Shown here: positions 43,701 to 54,977 of the stretch, piece after piece
How positions within the stretch are numbered: position 1 is the first letter of the stretch
How the letters are laid out: each line of letters begins with the position of its first letter
From: Acanthamoeba lenticulata
Taxonomy: Eukaryota; Discosea; Longamoebia; Acanthamoebidae
DNA: 64,000 bases
NCBI GenBank assembly: GCA_002179805.1
Contig: NAVB01000027.1
Span: forward strand, 1-64,000
Direction of reading: 5' to 3'
Position numbers and translations under genes: made by a program
Notes under the pieces: model-generated
Database searches by the model: none
What the model was told of the DNA's origin: nothing
The model's input: the letters and a program-made list of their open reading frames with translations, nothing else

Positions 43701-44310
43701 ATGCGCACGCAGCCGATGATGTCGTCGGAGGAGTGCTTGTCCTGATCCCACACGGTGAAGACCACCTCCTTCAAATCGTGGTCCGTCACGTCGCTGTGCC
43801 ACGAAGGTATGTGCCGTGAGCACAGGGCCGATGGACAAGTTTGGGGGTTTGAAGCGCACGACGTACAACTTGAGGTCATCGCCCCAGAAGGGGTTGAGGT
43901 TCTTCCAGATGGTGCGCGTGCGGTAGTGGTGGTGCCCGGCCTGCACGATCACGTAGCCGTCCGTCTTGCCTGTCGAGCCCAGAGGTCCAGGCGTAAGTCA
44001 ACAGATCGAAGGATTATCGAAGCAGCGCAGAATGAAGAGGGAAAGAAGAAGAGCGCACCTCCAACGTCCATGCGGGGCAGCTCTCGAGCCTCGCATACTG
44101 TGCAGACCACACCACAACAAAAACGATAAAATGAAATGCCGATTTTGTAGCGACGCCAATCTCAAGAAGCGTTGAGATGCACGTACCGGAAATCCAGAGC
44201 TCAGAGTGGAGGCGGGCCTCGTCTTGCGGTTTGATCTTCTTCTTGATCTGGGTGGTGCCGACGGTGGTCTTGCCCCGAGTCAATACATTCGATGCCTTGC
44301 GCAGCAACAT
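40784..44310 (-). CDS. C2-C2-RasGAP protein
   Basis: Many exons on the minus strand. After a basic N-terminus (IKKKIKPQDEARLHSELW) a first C2 domain has GYVIVQAGHH, LNPFWGDDLKLYV and VWDQDKHSSDDIIGCVRI. A second C2 has LSDPFVKLRLGEQKKK, SLNPEWDEEFTL and VWDWDMVGSADYMGEF. The GAP domain shows VIFRGNTLATKSVDAFMK, with the Arg finger and fixed Thr/Lys, RPYLHHVL, and FLFLRFFNPAILGPKLFGL, the FLR signature of RasGAPs. The calcium-binding Asp residues of both C2 domains look largely kept, so calcium or lipid-dependent recruitment to membranes is likely. The closest animal design is RASA4/RASAL. The C-terminal tail is not conserved. An ATG at 44310 is taken as start; an upstream exon cannot be excluded. 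Confidence 0.9.
42346..42383. repeat. Paired intronic TGACGTCA palindromes, RasGAP gene
   Basis: Perfect copies at 42346-42353 (within GCTGACGTCAGC) and 42376-42383. Both are in a RasGAP intron just upstream of the exon that begins the GAP domain. Confidence 0.75.
42684..42709. repeat. Second intronic TGACGTCA pair, RasGAP gene
   Basis: Perfect copies at 42684-42691 and 42702-42709 in the intron between the second C2 exon and the next exon. They lie next to a short GAT-repeat tract. Confidence 0.75.
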
Positions 44311-44683
44311 GGTGCTTGAAGCGTGTACACGAACGTCAGCAACAAGAGGACATGGATGTGGCCTGGTGCAGGAAAGGCGTGGCCAAGCACAACTTCGTGG
44401 GGGCTGGTACCTTCGATCTTCAAGTTAAACGGCGGAGAATGCTTGCTCGGCTGCGCAGGGGCAAAGAAAGAGCTTTCAAGTGTGTGCTGGGGAGCGTTGC
44501 GCACCAAAAGAAGTGCCAGGCAAGGCAAGGCAACCGATTCGCGTAATGTCGTTTCGTGCATTTATTCGGGACTACACCAAAAGAGCTCTTCTCCTCCTCC
44601 AGGAGACAACTACGAGGAGCAAACAAGGAGGGACAGCCCCGAGGCGGCCAGAGAGCAGGAGAGGGGGCAGGGACGTCGACCAC
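44311..44683. other. Intergenic region between RasGAP and KARS
   Basis: It separates the RasGAP start from the stop of lysyl-tRNA synthetase, both on the minus strand. Open frames here on either strand lack protein character. An upstream RasGAP exon or leader intron could be present. Confidence 0.4.
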
Positions 44684-46974
44684 TTAGATCTGGTCTGCTC
44701 GGCTCTTCTCCTCCTCCTTCTCCTTCTTGACCTGGGACGGATCCTTCATGGCGGGGAACAGCAACACCTCCTGTACAGGAAAGTTCCGACAGAGGGACAA
44801 CGGTGAGCAATTGCACAAGTGTCTAGTGGGCAGCCACAAGAAAGAAGAAGAGTTGAACAAACCTTGATGTTGATGTTGTCGGAGAGGAACATGGTCATGC
44901 GGTCGATGCCCATGCCCCATCCGGCGGTCGGGGGCAGACCGTACTCGAGGGACGAGCAGAACACGTCGTCGATCAGCTGAGCCTCATCGTCGCCCTGTGT
45001 GTGCAGATCCATGGAGTCACCCGAGTGTTCAGCAAGAAACTCACAAGTAGAAAAGAAAGGAAGAGGAGGCGCACCATCTCCTTGTCCTTGGCCTGAGCCT
45101 CGAAGCAGGCCCTCTGCCTCACGGGGTCGTTCAACTCGGTGTAGGCATTGCAAATCTCCTTCGTGTTGACGAACAGCTCGAATCGCTCCGTCAAGCCGGT
45201 CTTCGAGCGGTGCCTTTATATCATCACCACCATCCAGGCACATGAATATTCAGAACAATAAAAAAAAATGAAAAATAAAAATGGGTTTTACGTACCACTT
45301 GGCGAGGGGCGACATGACCTGCGGGTGCTCGGTGATGAAGGTCGGGTTGATGCAGGTGGGCTCAATGAACTCGCCCACGAGCTTGTCGAGCAGGCGCGCC
45401 GTGGTGTGGGGCGGCGAGCACTCAATGCCAAACTCGGTGAGCTTCTTGAGCAGGTACACGCGCGTCTCTGGTAAAATCCAACCATCCGCCGTAAGATGAA
45501 GAACAAGATGAAGACAAGAACGAAGAAGTATGTACCCTCAGAGTAGAAGTCGGCGGGGATCTCGACACCCTTCTCACGGAGACCGTCGATCATGGAGACG
45601 CGACGGAAGGGCGGGGTGAAGTCGATGGTGACGGCCTCCTCGGTGCCCTTGCCCTTGGGGTGGTAGACGACCTGGTAGCTGCCGGTGATGGACTTGACCA
45701 TGCCAGAGATCATCTGCTCGGTGACCTCGAGCAGGTCGTGGAAGTCGGCGTACGCCCAGTAGAACTCGCAGGTGGTGAACTCGGGGTTGTGAGTAAGATC
45801 GATGCCCTCATTCCTGAACTGACGACCGATCTCGTAGACGCGCTCGATGCCGCCGACGACGAGCTGCTTGAGGTAGAGCTCGGGAGCGATACGCATAAAG
45901 AGGTCCATGCCCAGGTCGTTGTGATAGGTCTTGAAGGGCTTGGCCGCGGCGCCGCCAGGGATCATGTTCATCATGGGCGTCTCCACCTCGAGGAAGCCCC
46001 TCTCGTCGAGGAAGCTGCGGACGTACTTGATGATCTTGGTCCTCGTGAAGAAGGTCGGACGGACGTCCTCGTGGTTGACGATGAGGTCCAGGTACCTGTG
46101 CCTGAACCGCACCTCGGGGTCGGTGAGGGTGTTCTTGGGCAGCATGTGGAGGCACGGGCACAGAAGCACGATCTTGGTCGGCGTGATCGACAGCTCGCCC
46201 GTCTCGCGACCCTTGGGGCTGGAGACAGCAGGGAAACCCTCAACACCGATGATGTCACCTGATCAAGTGAAGAGGGGGCCAATTCAATCAGACCGAGTGC
46301 TGATAAACCAAGCGAATACAACAAGAGAAAAATTCAATGTTAGGAGGTCATACCGCGACGAAGAAGGGAGTGAATCTTCCTGAATTCCTCATCGTTTTCG
46401 TATTCACGAGCATCGGAGAGGATTTGGAGCGTAACGCCATCTCCCCTGATCTGGTAGAAGATAAGCTTGGCACCAGCGGCACGCTTGAGAAGAACGCGGC
46501 CAGCAACAGCCACCCTCTCCTCCTTGAGCTGCTGGCCCTTGGCCAAGTGCGAGAACTTGGCGACGAACTCGGGCACCGAGATGTTCGTCTGGAACTTGTG
46601 GGGGTAGATGGCAATGCCGGCAGCGGCAGCCTCAGCCAACTGGTTCTGGCGGTTCTCGAAATACTTCGAGGGATCGACAGGATCCTCATCGGCGAACGCC
46701 TGAGCCTTCTTGTCGCTACCAGGAGCCGCAGGCTGGGTCTTAGCGGCAGCCTTGTCGGCCTTCTTCTTGGCCTCCCTTTCGGCCTTCTGCCTCCTCTTCA
46801 GCTCGCTGCAAAGAGAGAAGAAGAGCCATTAACCTCCATTTGAGCAATCGAATGAACGAATTAATCTGATGATGATGATGATGATGGTGCAAAATCGTAC
46901 TTCTTGCTGAGCTTCTCCTCACCCTCGGCGGCCGGGGTGGTAGCGGGATCAGTGTTGGTGGGCTGCTGTTCCAT
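44684..46974 (-). CDS. KARS: Lysyl-tRNA synthetase, class II
   Basis: About seven exons, roughly 590 residues. An N-terminal Lys/Ala-rich extension ([19 protein letters not shown]) typical of eukaryotic LysRS precedes the OB-fold anticodon domain ([32 protein letters not shown]). The catalytic domain has motif 1 ([18 protein letters not shown]), motif 2 ([20 protein letters not shown]) and motif 3 ([15 protein letters not shown]). The enzyme charges tRNA-Lys with lysine in the cytosol. A single gene might also supply mitochondria, but no targeting peptide is seen. The C-terminus ends in a charged tail ([14 protein letters not shown]). Start at 46974 gives the usual eukaryotic N-terminus. This is an ordinary housekeeping gene. 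Confidence 0.97.
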
Positions 46975-47128
46975 TGCGAATCAGATGAGGAGGAAGGACC
47001 AGATGAAGAAGAGATGCGTGGCTCACGATCAATGCAGAAGCGTTGCTGCAAAAATTCTCAGTTTCGGAGTCTGAGACTTGATGATGCCTTTTCCTAAATA
47101 ATTTCATTAACCACTTTTTTAATCTTCA

Positions 47129-50100
47129 TCAGCTCTTGGTACCATCAGTCCCGTCGCGCAACAGGGCGTAGCTGCGTCTGACCGAGATGAGAAACTGGTG
47201 GACCGACCACACGACCTGCTGATATCGCTGCTCCGCAACGAGGTAGTGGTTGAGCTCGCCTCGTGTCTTGTCCGTGCGGTAGGACTTGACCACCTCGCCC
47301 ATCTCGAGGGCCTGGCGCAGGACGAGCCGCTTCTCATCCGAGTCGGAGATGAAGTTGACCAAACGCGACAGCAGCTCAGAGAGCCGCACCATGAGCTCGT
47401 GAATGGTGCCGAGGTCCCGGCCCTCCTGCCGCGGCTCCCCGTTCTCGCCCTTGTCTGCCTTGCATATCTCGAGCAGGGGCTGCGTGGCCTGCACAATCTC
47501 CTTCACCGTCGCCTGCGCCGCACAACACCTTCCATGTTGAGTCGCCTGCGAGCTCGCGCCACCGCAGGGGAACGCACCTGGATTGTGGCCACGACATGCG
47601 GCTTGGCCGGCGGCCGCGGACGCACGAGCGGCTCTGGCGCCGCGGCCCAGCGGGCTGTCGTTGCGTCGGGCGAAGAGCTCGCCGAGGTGGTCGACAATGG
47701 CAGCTCATCCCGCATGGACCTGAGGTGCGACAGGAGGAGGTTGAGCCCCGACCTGACCTCGAGCGTGACCAGCCGCAGCTTCTCCTCCATGTCGATTAAC
47801 TCGGCCTCGTTGAAGGTGACGTGCTCGGAGCCACCGTTGGCGTGGACGAGCCGCTGCTTCTTGGCGCTCACCTTGGAAAGCACGTCGTAGAACTCAAAGC
47901 CCGCAGTGACGAATTGCTCGACGAGGCCCAGCGAGTACTGCAGCGTCTTGAAGTTGGGGCTGTTGTTGGTGTCGCTGATGGCCAGCTGGTGTCGGCGCAC
48001 GAGTTGCATGGCGCATTGGCCCGAATAGCACAAGTGCTGCCGAAAGATGTGCGGTCCGTCTCGCAGGAGCTCAGCGTTCTGAAGCCAAGGAGGAAACGGT
48101 TACAACATAACGGGTAACAACCAATGAAGAAGAAAGCGCGTACCTCGGGCTTCATAAGGTCCGATACGGTGAAGGTGAGATAATGGGACAACCTGCGAAT
48201 GTGGTCTCCCAGCACAGGCGCCTCGCCAGACTCGCCCCCGCTCACGGGCGACAAGGGCCTGCGGTCGTCCGTTTCTTCGTCCGGCAGAAGGACATCGAGC
48301 ATCAGGTCCCGTGCGTCGTGGAGACCGTGCAGGAGGTCGTCCAGCAAGCTGAGGACTTGCCACCGGGCGGACTGGGCTCCGTCGGAACCGTCCGGCTGCT
48401 GCAGTTCCGGCCTCACCGCCGAGACGGCCGTCTCGCCAAAGCTCTTGAGCTTGCTCACGATGTCTGCCTTCAGGCGTCTGCACGTCGTCATCAACAGAAT
48501 ACGAATGAGCTGCGATCTCCACCAGGCGAACCCGGCCGGCCACGCACCGGAGCAAGGACTGATGACGCTCAGTGTTCACCCGGATGACGTCCAGCAGGCC
48601 TTTCGTGACGGTGATCACGTTGCGCGTGCTGGCCTTGACCTCGCTCGCGACGGTCATGATGGAGCCCGGCTGAGTGAGGTAGTCGTAGAGCAGCTGCCTT
48701 TCTCGCAAGATGCCTTCGAGGCCGAGGTAGCACGCGATGAGGTGGTGCAGCTCAGCCTCGGCCGACGGCCGCGTCGAACACGACGAGGAGGACACGACTC
48801 CGAGCCCGTCGTGGAGGAGCGCGACCAACAGCTCCAGGTCGAGTTCGAAGCGGTCGGTCATCCGCGCCGCTAGCTTGAGGTGCGCTCGCAGGGCTGTCGC
48901 GGCCACCGGGTCGGTCGTGCCCATGCGCAGCTGTTCCTCCTCGGCCTCGACGAGGAGCGTCATCAAGTCTAGCGCAACGAAGGCAGTTTCTCTGATTTGG
49001 TGGAGTAGCGCCTGCCTTCGGTCGCGGAGCACAAGACCCTCGATCTGAGCCACATACACACGTCAGGCTGGGATCAGGGCGCAGTTGATTGGCTTTCGTT
49101 TGTCCGATAAAGCTCAGATCTACCTGGTGGTGAACGGCCAGGGCCACCCTGACGATGAGCTGTACGCAGCAAGCAAACTGGCCGTAGTCTGGTTCCTTGA
49201 GGGAGGTCAGCGCCCCGGAGACGATTCTCGAGAGCCCCGCTGTGCACACAAGACCCTCTTCGAGGTTAGAGCATGTTGCAACCAGGTCATGGTGAGGATG
49301 GAATGCATCCTGTACGTTTTATCTGCTCCACATTGTGGATCAGCGCGAGATGCACCGAAGGGGATGTGGTTCCTTGTATCTCCTTCAGCACGTTCTGGAT
49401 TCGCCTCTTGGCCAGGTTGACCTCCTCCGTCTGCGTTTCCCACCCCAAGCCAACCCTCAAGCCAAGCGTTAGCGTCAAGCGGGCAAGCAAGGTTGCACGA
49501 GGATCGAGACCTTGGGATGGCTGGTGAGACGCAGCGATCGCCTGCCATAGTGCGCCTGCTGGGGCTGAGTCGTTGTGGAGCTCGCTGCGGTTGTGGAGGA
49601 CAGCGGCGAGGGAACTGGGGGCGATGACGACGTCGTGGAGCTGTTGGTCCTGCGGTGGCGCGGCTCCAGCCGCGGTGACGCGCACTATCCAACAAGTGTT
49701 GGTTACACGGCACAGGGCGAAGGTCGATAACAACAACAACTTGTGCGTGTACCTTGTCAATCGACAAGGCGCCGAGTAGGTTGTCCAGGGTGAGCAGGTT
49801 GGATGACTCCTGCCCTCGCCTGAGCCCAACGGCAAGTGAGGCCAGCGCCGAACGAGAGTAGCTGGGTGGTGGAGGTGGGGAAAGGTGACGTACGGGGTCT
49901 CTGCCGAAGAGGTCTTGCCCTTGGGCGAGGACATAATGCGACGAGCAGGAACCTTGGAGTTCCGGAGGAACTTCTTACTATCGATTTGCCGCCGACGCGA
50001 GTTGAGATCGTCGAGGATGCTGTCGAGCTCCTCGACGGAGCCCTTTGGTTTGGGGCTGAACTGCACATGAAGATCCAGAGGGACCTCCTCTGCCGTCGGA

Positions 50101-50222
50101 TCCCCAGCTTTCAAGGCGGCTTGGAGCTCCTCTGGTCTTGCCGTGAGCCGATGCGAGGCAAGGCCGAGATGAAGCGACTGTCGAGCAGCCTGTAGGTTGT
50201 TGTGTGTCGCCGTCGTATGCAT
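47129..50222 (-). CDS. Long helical protein of unknown function
   Basis: About seven or eight exons giving roughly 850-900 residues. Readable segments are strongly helical and Leu/Ala-rich over the whole length: LLGALSIDK, TLLARLTLTLGLRVGLGW, IRETAFVALDLMTLLVEAEE, LYDYLTQPGSIMTVASEV, LKSFGETAVSAVRPELQQ, LQYSLGLVEQFVTAGFEFY, IVQATQPLLEICKADK and VWSVHQFLISVRRSYALL. This looks like a rod or bundle of helices, as in talin, vinculin, tethering factors or HEAT-type scaffolds, but no diagnostic motif is present. There is no signal peptide, membrane helix or catalytic motif. A disordered Pro/Ala segment lies at about 47590-47700. Exon joins were followed for most but not all introns. Function unknown. 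Confidence 0.65.
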
Positions 50223-50381
50223 GGCCTCTTTACGGCGAACGACAAACGGTTGATGTGAACTCTATCCAACTTGTCTGATCCAACTCAACCTGGAAGGACC
50301 GTTACGTTGGAACCTGGAACCAAAAAGGTAAATAAAAACCTTTTTTCATTCTTCCATTTTCTTTTCATTTTTTCTCTGTTT

Positions 50382-52387
50382 TCAGTGCTCAAGAGGGCAG
50401 GTGGCCCCGATCACGCCCTGGCACGAAGGCCACTTGCTGAACTTGACGGCGTTGGCCACGAGCGGCATCCGCGGCTCGTCCGACGGGAGCCGGCTGACGA
50501 CCAAGGCCGCTTCATTGCGCCCCGCTTTGAACTGCCAGTCCCCGAGGTACACCCACCGCCCACCGCTGCCACCGCCGCGCGCACGTCAGGCCGAGCGCCA
50601 AAGGGGCGAGACGGGCCAGGGAGCGGACGTACAGGGTCTGCTGGCTGACGGTCGTTTGCGTCGCACCGTGGAGGTGGTTGACCGTGAACACGGCCTCGGC
50701 CGCGAACGCGCTGATGCCCTCGGCCTCGCCGCGCGGCGACTCGGGGCGCCAGACGGCGACCTCGTACATGCCGGCCTCGGGCAGGTCCACGTCCCACCCG
50801 GCGTGCACGTGCGGCCCCGGGTCGGTCGTGTAGGCGTAGTACGGGCCGTAGGTGGCGGGCCCCACGGCGCGCCGCCAGGTGCCGACCGTGAAGAAGGACG
50901 CGTGGGCGACGTCGAGCCGCAGGCGCGGGGGAAGGCCCGCGCTGAGCTCCGGCACGTTGTCGAGCAGGGTCTCGACAAAGAGGCCCAACACGCTGCAGTC
51001 GTAGGGCGGCGGCTGGTCGGGCTCGTAGCCGTCGGAAAAGGCCGTCAGGATGAACTCGCGGCCGTTGGGCAGCAGAATGTGAGCGATTTCCTCGACCGTG
51101 TCGTAGGCGTCGCCGATCTGGTGAACGTCGATGACGTCGGCGTCGACAACAAAGCGAGCATGAGCTTTTGGCTGGCTTGGGAGAAGGGGCCCGGGCGACG
51201 AACCTTGGAGCGGATGATGGTGGCCGGCGGCAGCCCAAAGCCAAAGGACGTGTAGCCGGTGTAGCGCTCATGCCGCAGGAGGTCGCGCATGTAGCTGACG
51301 GCCTCGGGCTCCGGGTGGATCACGCCCGTCAGGGCTTCGAGCAGGATCGTGGCAGAGCAGGCCGGGTTCATCTGGTTGCTTCCGAACTGGGCAATTGCCA
51401 ACGCCTCGGCGCCGTACTGGTGTTTTGTTATTAGTTTTTTGTTTTGTTTTGTTTTTTGTTTTTGATTTTTTGTTTTTTTTTTGGGCCGAACCTTGGTCTC
51501 GCCCGAGTTGGACGGGTAGGTCTTGGACAGGGGGTTCATGTTGCCCAGCAGGTTGAAGCCCTCGAGGTAGGCCTTGGTGTAGTTGCGCTGCTCGACCCAC
51601 GCCTTGAATCGCGCGTCCAGCGAGGCCGGCTCGTAGTTGATTGCTGTTGTGTTGAAAACAGGAGTGAGGATCGTCGTCTTCATCAGCCAGCATCAGGAAG
51701 GGCTCTGATGAGGACCTTTAGTGATGATGTCCACGACAACGCCCGTCTCAAAGTTGCTCGAGATGCTGATCATCGGGCGCACGTGATCATCAAGGCAGTC
51801 GAAGCGGCGCCCGTGGGTCTTGCACCAGTGCATGGCCGCCAGCATGTACGTGAGCTTCACGCAACTGCGCAATGCCCCATAAATGAGATTTTGAACACAA
51901 TATATATATTAAATGAAATTTTAATTTTAATTTAAATATTTAATATATTTATTAAATTAAGAAAAACGGAATAAATGGTCAAGGGGGCGTGCCTGGCGGG
52001 GTAGGCCAGCGTCATCGGGTTGTGGACGCCACGACGCCACGTCGTGGTGTTGAGGCCGCTGCCGCCGACGGGTAGGAGGATGGTCGAGTCGAGGCGGGAC
52101 ATCGGGTAGGCCGTCCCGTTCCTCACCTGCAGCACGCTAGTTCCCCCCCCCCCAAGGAAGAAGGTGAACGACTCGGGAAGAAGATGAGGAAGGGCAAGAA
52201 GAAGAAGAAGAAGCTACGCGGCGCGAGAGACGGTCAGAGCGTGCGAGAGCTGGTCGTCGGGCACGAAGCGGAACGCGGTGCCGTCGCACGACGTGCCAAA
52301 GTTGGATTGCGGCAGCGCAGCCCACGACCCACTGACTAGCACCACGAGCGCCACCACAAATGCCACCCACACTGCCCTCCTCACCAT
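50382..52387 (-). CDS. Secreted beta-lactamase-fold serine hydrolase with golvesin-like C-terminal domain
   Basis: About eight exons. A signal peptide (VWVAFVVALVVLVSGSWA) starts the protein. The catalytic domain follows the class A beta-lactamase/DD-peptidase order. SCVK is the SxxK motif, its Ser codon made across a GC-AG intron after LAYPA. SSN in ISISSNFETG is the SxN motif. KIG in SKIGDAYDTVEE is the KTG equivalent, also completed across an intron, and LLPNGREFILTAFSDG follows as the next strand pair. The C-terminal domain reads MYEVAVWRPES, VFTVNHLHGATQTTVSQQTL and, after a final intron, GRWVYLGDWQFKAG, as in golvesin/Xly-type carbohydrate-binding modules. It ends near CPLEH. Such enzymes act on peptidoglycan or esters, so a role in digesting bacterial walls is plausible. 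Bacterial ancestry is likely but old, given the many introns. Confidence 0.85.
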
Positions 52388-52487
52388 CGTGCTGTCTCCT
52401 CTCTGCTTCGTGTTTGTGCTGCAGGGTATGACCGGTGGCCTTCAGCGCTGATTGGGACGGAAGCTTCCGGCCAATCCCCATTCCTCC

Positions 52488-53105
52488 TCAGAACCTCGGC
52501 CAGTGTGCGATTCGTTTCAGAACAATTTTCCCGGCTGTGAAGCACGGCCCAGTGGCCGCCATTGCAGCCCCATCGAGGCACACATCAAACGGGCAGCCAT
52601 TGTCCTGGGCCCACTTGAGAACTTCCTGGTGGCCTGGGCTGGTGGGCTCGATGCACGTCCACCGATCCCTTGGGCAGCCGTTGTCCCGCGCCCACTTGAG
52701 CACGGCCAAGTAGCCTTTTTCGGCCGCCATCTTGCATGTGCTCACGACGCATGGGCAGCTATTGGCGCGAGCCCATTGGAGCACGTCGAGATGGCCTCCC
52801 CTGGCCGCGTCATCGCACACGGCTTGGTCCCACGGGCAGCCGCTGGCGCGGGCCCACTGGAGCGTGGACAGCCAGCCCTTGCTCGCGACCTGCGCCGCAT
52901 AGTAGACATCCCACATGCTCGGCATAAAGAGCGGCAGCTCTATATGCGGATTTGTGACGTGCGTCAGGTGGTGGACGGCCTTGCTCCACGTGCGGCATAC
53001 CGCACGGCAGGAGGGGAGGCTCAGGGGCTCCACATACTGGAAGATGAACGCGACCAGCTCGGGCATGAGGTCTCCCACCTCCACATCTTCTCTTGCTACG
53101 TTCAT
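52488..53105 (-). CDS. Short F-box/ankyrin protein with GCPWD repeats
   Basis: Intronless, 205 residues from the ATG at 53105. An in-frame ATG 60 bases upstream would add a hydrophobic stretch and is less likely, because the F-box would no longer be at the N-terminus. F-box: DLMPELVAFIFQYVEPLSL, then CRAVCRTWSKAVHHL. Three to five repeats follow (AARGGHLDVLQWARANSCPC, LAVLKWARDNGCP, HQEVLKWAQDNGCPFD), less regular than in the protein at 20-1612. The last 20 residues leave the repeat pattern. It is a probable SCF substrate receptor. It could be a shortened copy of a longer gene: the final repeat breaks off, and the next segment (GPCFTAGKIVLKRI) is unlike the rest. Confidence 0.85.
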   Translation of the reverse strand: MNVAREDVEVGDLMPELVAFIFQYVEPLSLPSCRAVCRTWSKAVHHLTHVTNPHIELPLFMPSMWDVYYAAQVASKGWLSTLQWARASGCPWDQAVCDDAARGGHLDVLQWARANSCPCVVSTCKMAAEKGYLAVLKWARDNGCPRDRWTCIEPTSPGHQEVLKWAQDNGCPFDVCLDGAAMAATGPCFTAGKIVLKRIAHWPRF

Positions 53106-53180
53106 CGTTTCCAACAAGAAGAGAAGAACAATAAAAGGAAAAAAGGAAAGGAAGAATAAATACAAGAAGAAATAGACAGA

Positions 53181-54835
53181 TTAATCGTGGAGGGAGGGGA
53201 TGGTCTTGTTCTTGCTGTGAACGAGGTCGTATCGCTTCCTGAGATCAACCAAGATCTCGGCCGTCTTGTCTGGATTCTGGTGATGTGAAAATGTCGATTT
53301 CAGCTTCTTTTGTGTCTCCAGAGAGGTAAAAATGGCGGGAACACGCACGTCTTCTTGGATGCAGTGGCCGCAGTCGGGGAGGACGACGACCCGGAACTTA
53401 CCCTGCATCTGCCCGATCATCAGCTCCGTATCCAGGCGGTCCGCGCCGGCCAGGACCAACACCTTCGCCGCCGGGCAGCTCAAGAACTGGCGTGACGCAG
53501 GGATTGTGGTCAGCTTTTCAAGTAAAATATATAAATATATAAATATATATAAAATGGATTGAAAAGCACCTTCTTGGACATGCCGTTGTACCAGCCCTCC
53601 CAGAAGTGCCGCGTCCGCTTGAGGTCTGTCCGCCTGTGTGTGTGTGCGTATGTTTGTGTGTGGTCTGTGAGCGTCATGATGTAATAACGGTGATGGGGAC
53701 GGTGATGGCGCACCACGTGTAGCAGCCATCGTCCGAGGCAGCAAGACGCGGCGGGACCGACACGCGGGCCGATTCGAGGTTGTGCACCGCTCCACTTCGC
53801 ACACTGGAACAGTTTGGGACGCAGAGAATTAATTAAAATGATAAATAATCATAAATCAGAAAATAAAATGCTCGAAAAATGACGTACGTCCACTGGATGG
53901 CCTTCGCAAGCGAGGGGAACGAGGCGGGCATCTTGGAGAGGTAGGTGTCCATGTAGTGGAGCGACGCCATGGCTGTCCCTTCGACGACGTCGAGGACGAC
54001 CAGCCCGGCCAGCTCCTTGATCTGCCCCGAGATTGCTGTGTGGACCGCCACCGACCCGCCCAAGCTGTTGCCCAACATCCACGTCAATGCTTTGTTAAAA
54101 TAAAACAAAAATAAACAAAATAAAACAAAAATATAAAGAAAAAGGCAATGGAATGCTTGGAATAAGGACCTGTGGCCCACGAGGACAACAGGCGAGGCAA
54201 AGGCTGCGCCGTAGAGCGCGTGAAGGACGGCGAGCACGTCCTGCGTGAGCCGCTCGATCGACAGATCGTCGTCGTCGCTCGTGCGCGTGCTGCCTGGCTC
54301 AGGAGTATTTCATGCACGCATCCACGCATCGCGGCCACGAAGAAAAGTGAGCAAGGGGCCCGCCCGGACGTCGGAAGCTCATGAAGGCGAGGAGGAGATG
54401 GGTGCCATGGCCACGAAAATCAAACGCCAGGACGCGCGTGGTCTGGTTGAGTGCGCCGACGGTGGCGGCCCACGACAGGGCAGAGTGTCCGCCGCCGTGA
54501 AGCAGCACGAACAAGGGCCCCTCGTCCGGTCCGGCGGTGTAGACCTTGAAGACCTGTGGAGCATTTTTTATGATTAAAACAAATAAAAGAAAAGATGGCA
54601 GGTGTACATCTGTGGTATCAGGAATCGCAACGTCCTGGCATGTGAAGAACCTACTCCACTCAAGATCTGGGGCCCACTTGTCGCTGCACACAAAGCAGAG
54701 TCAAAAGTGAGCGCGAAGCAAAAGAGGAACGACATACTTTTCTTCCTCGTCCTCGCGCATGGGCGCTGTGAATCCACCCGACTTGGCTGCAGGTGGGCCC
54801 ATGGCACCCTTGCCCTTGAAGATCTCACGCTGCAT
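53181..54835 (-). CDS. PPME1: Protein phosphatase 2A methylesterase PPME1
   Basis: About six exons. N-terminal segment WAPDLEWSRFFTCQDVAIP is followed by the alpha/beta hydrolase core: VFKVYTAGPDEGPLFVLLHGGGHSALSW, shown here in parts, with oxyanion loop LLHGGGHSALSW, VLAFDFRGHG and SIERLTQDVLAVL. The nucleophile elbow is GHSLGGSVAVH, whose Ser codon is split by an intron (AG|C). Then come GLVVLDVVEGTAMASL, VLVLAGADRLD and the catalytic His in LPDCGHCIQED. The pattern is diagnostic of PPME1, which removes the C-terminal methyl ester of the PP2A catalytic subunit. The end reads DLVHSKNKTIPSLHD. It is divergent from the TDRD9-like helicase gene with 142 bp between start codons. Confidence 0.93.
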
Positions 54836-54977
54836 CTCCTTCGTCTTTTATTTTTATATAAAATAAAAGTTTACTCTTCTTCTTTTGTGTTTCTTTTTGC
54901 GTTTCAGTTCTTGTGGAGCCTTCGTGGGTTGATTTGTCTACCGGCACCCACCAGACACGCACGAAGCCTGGAGGAAG
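54836..54977. promoter_or_regulatory. Bidirectional promoter of PPME1 and the TDRD9-like helicase
   Basis: The 142 bp between the two start codons must hold both promoters. It is T-rich on the plus strand (54838-54905). No palindrome or TATA box stands out. Confidence 0.5.
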
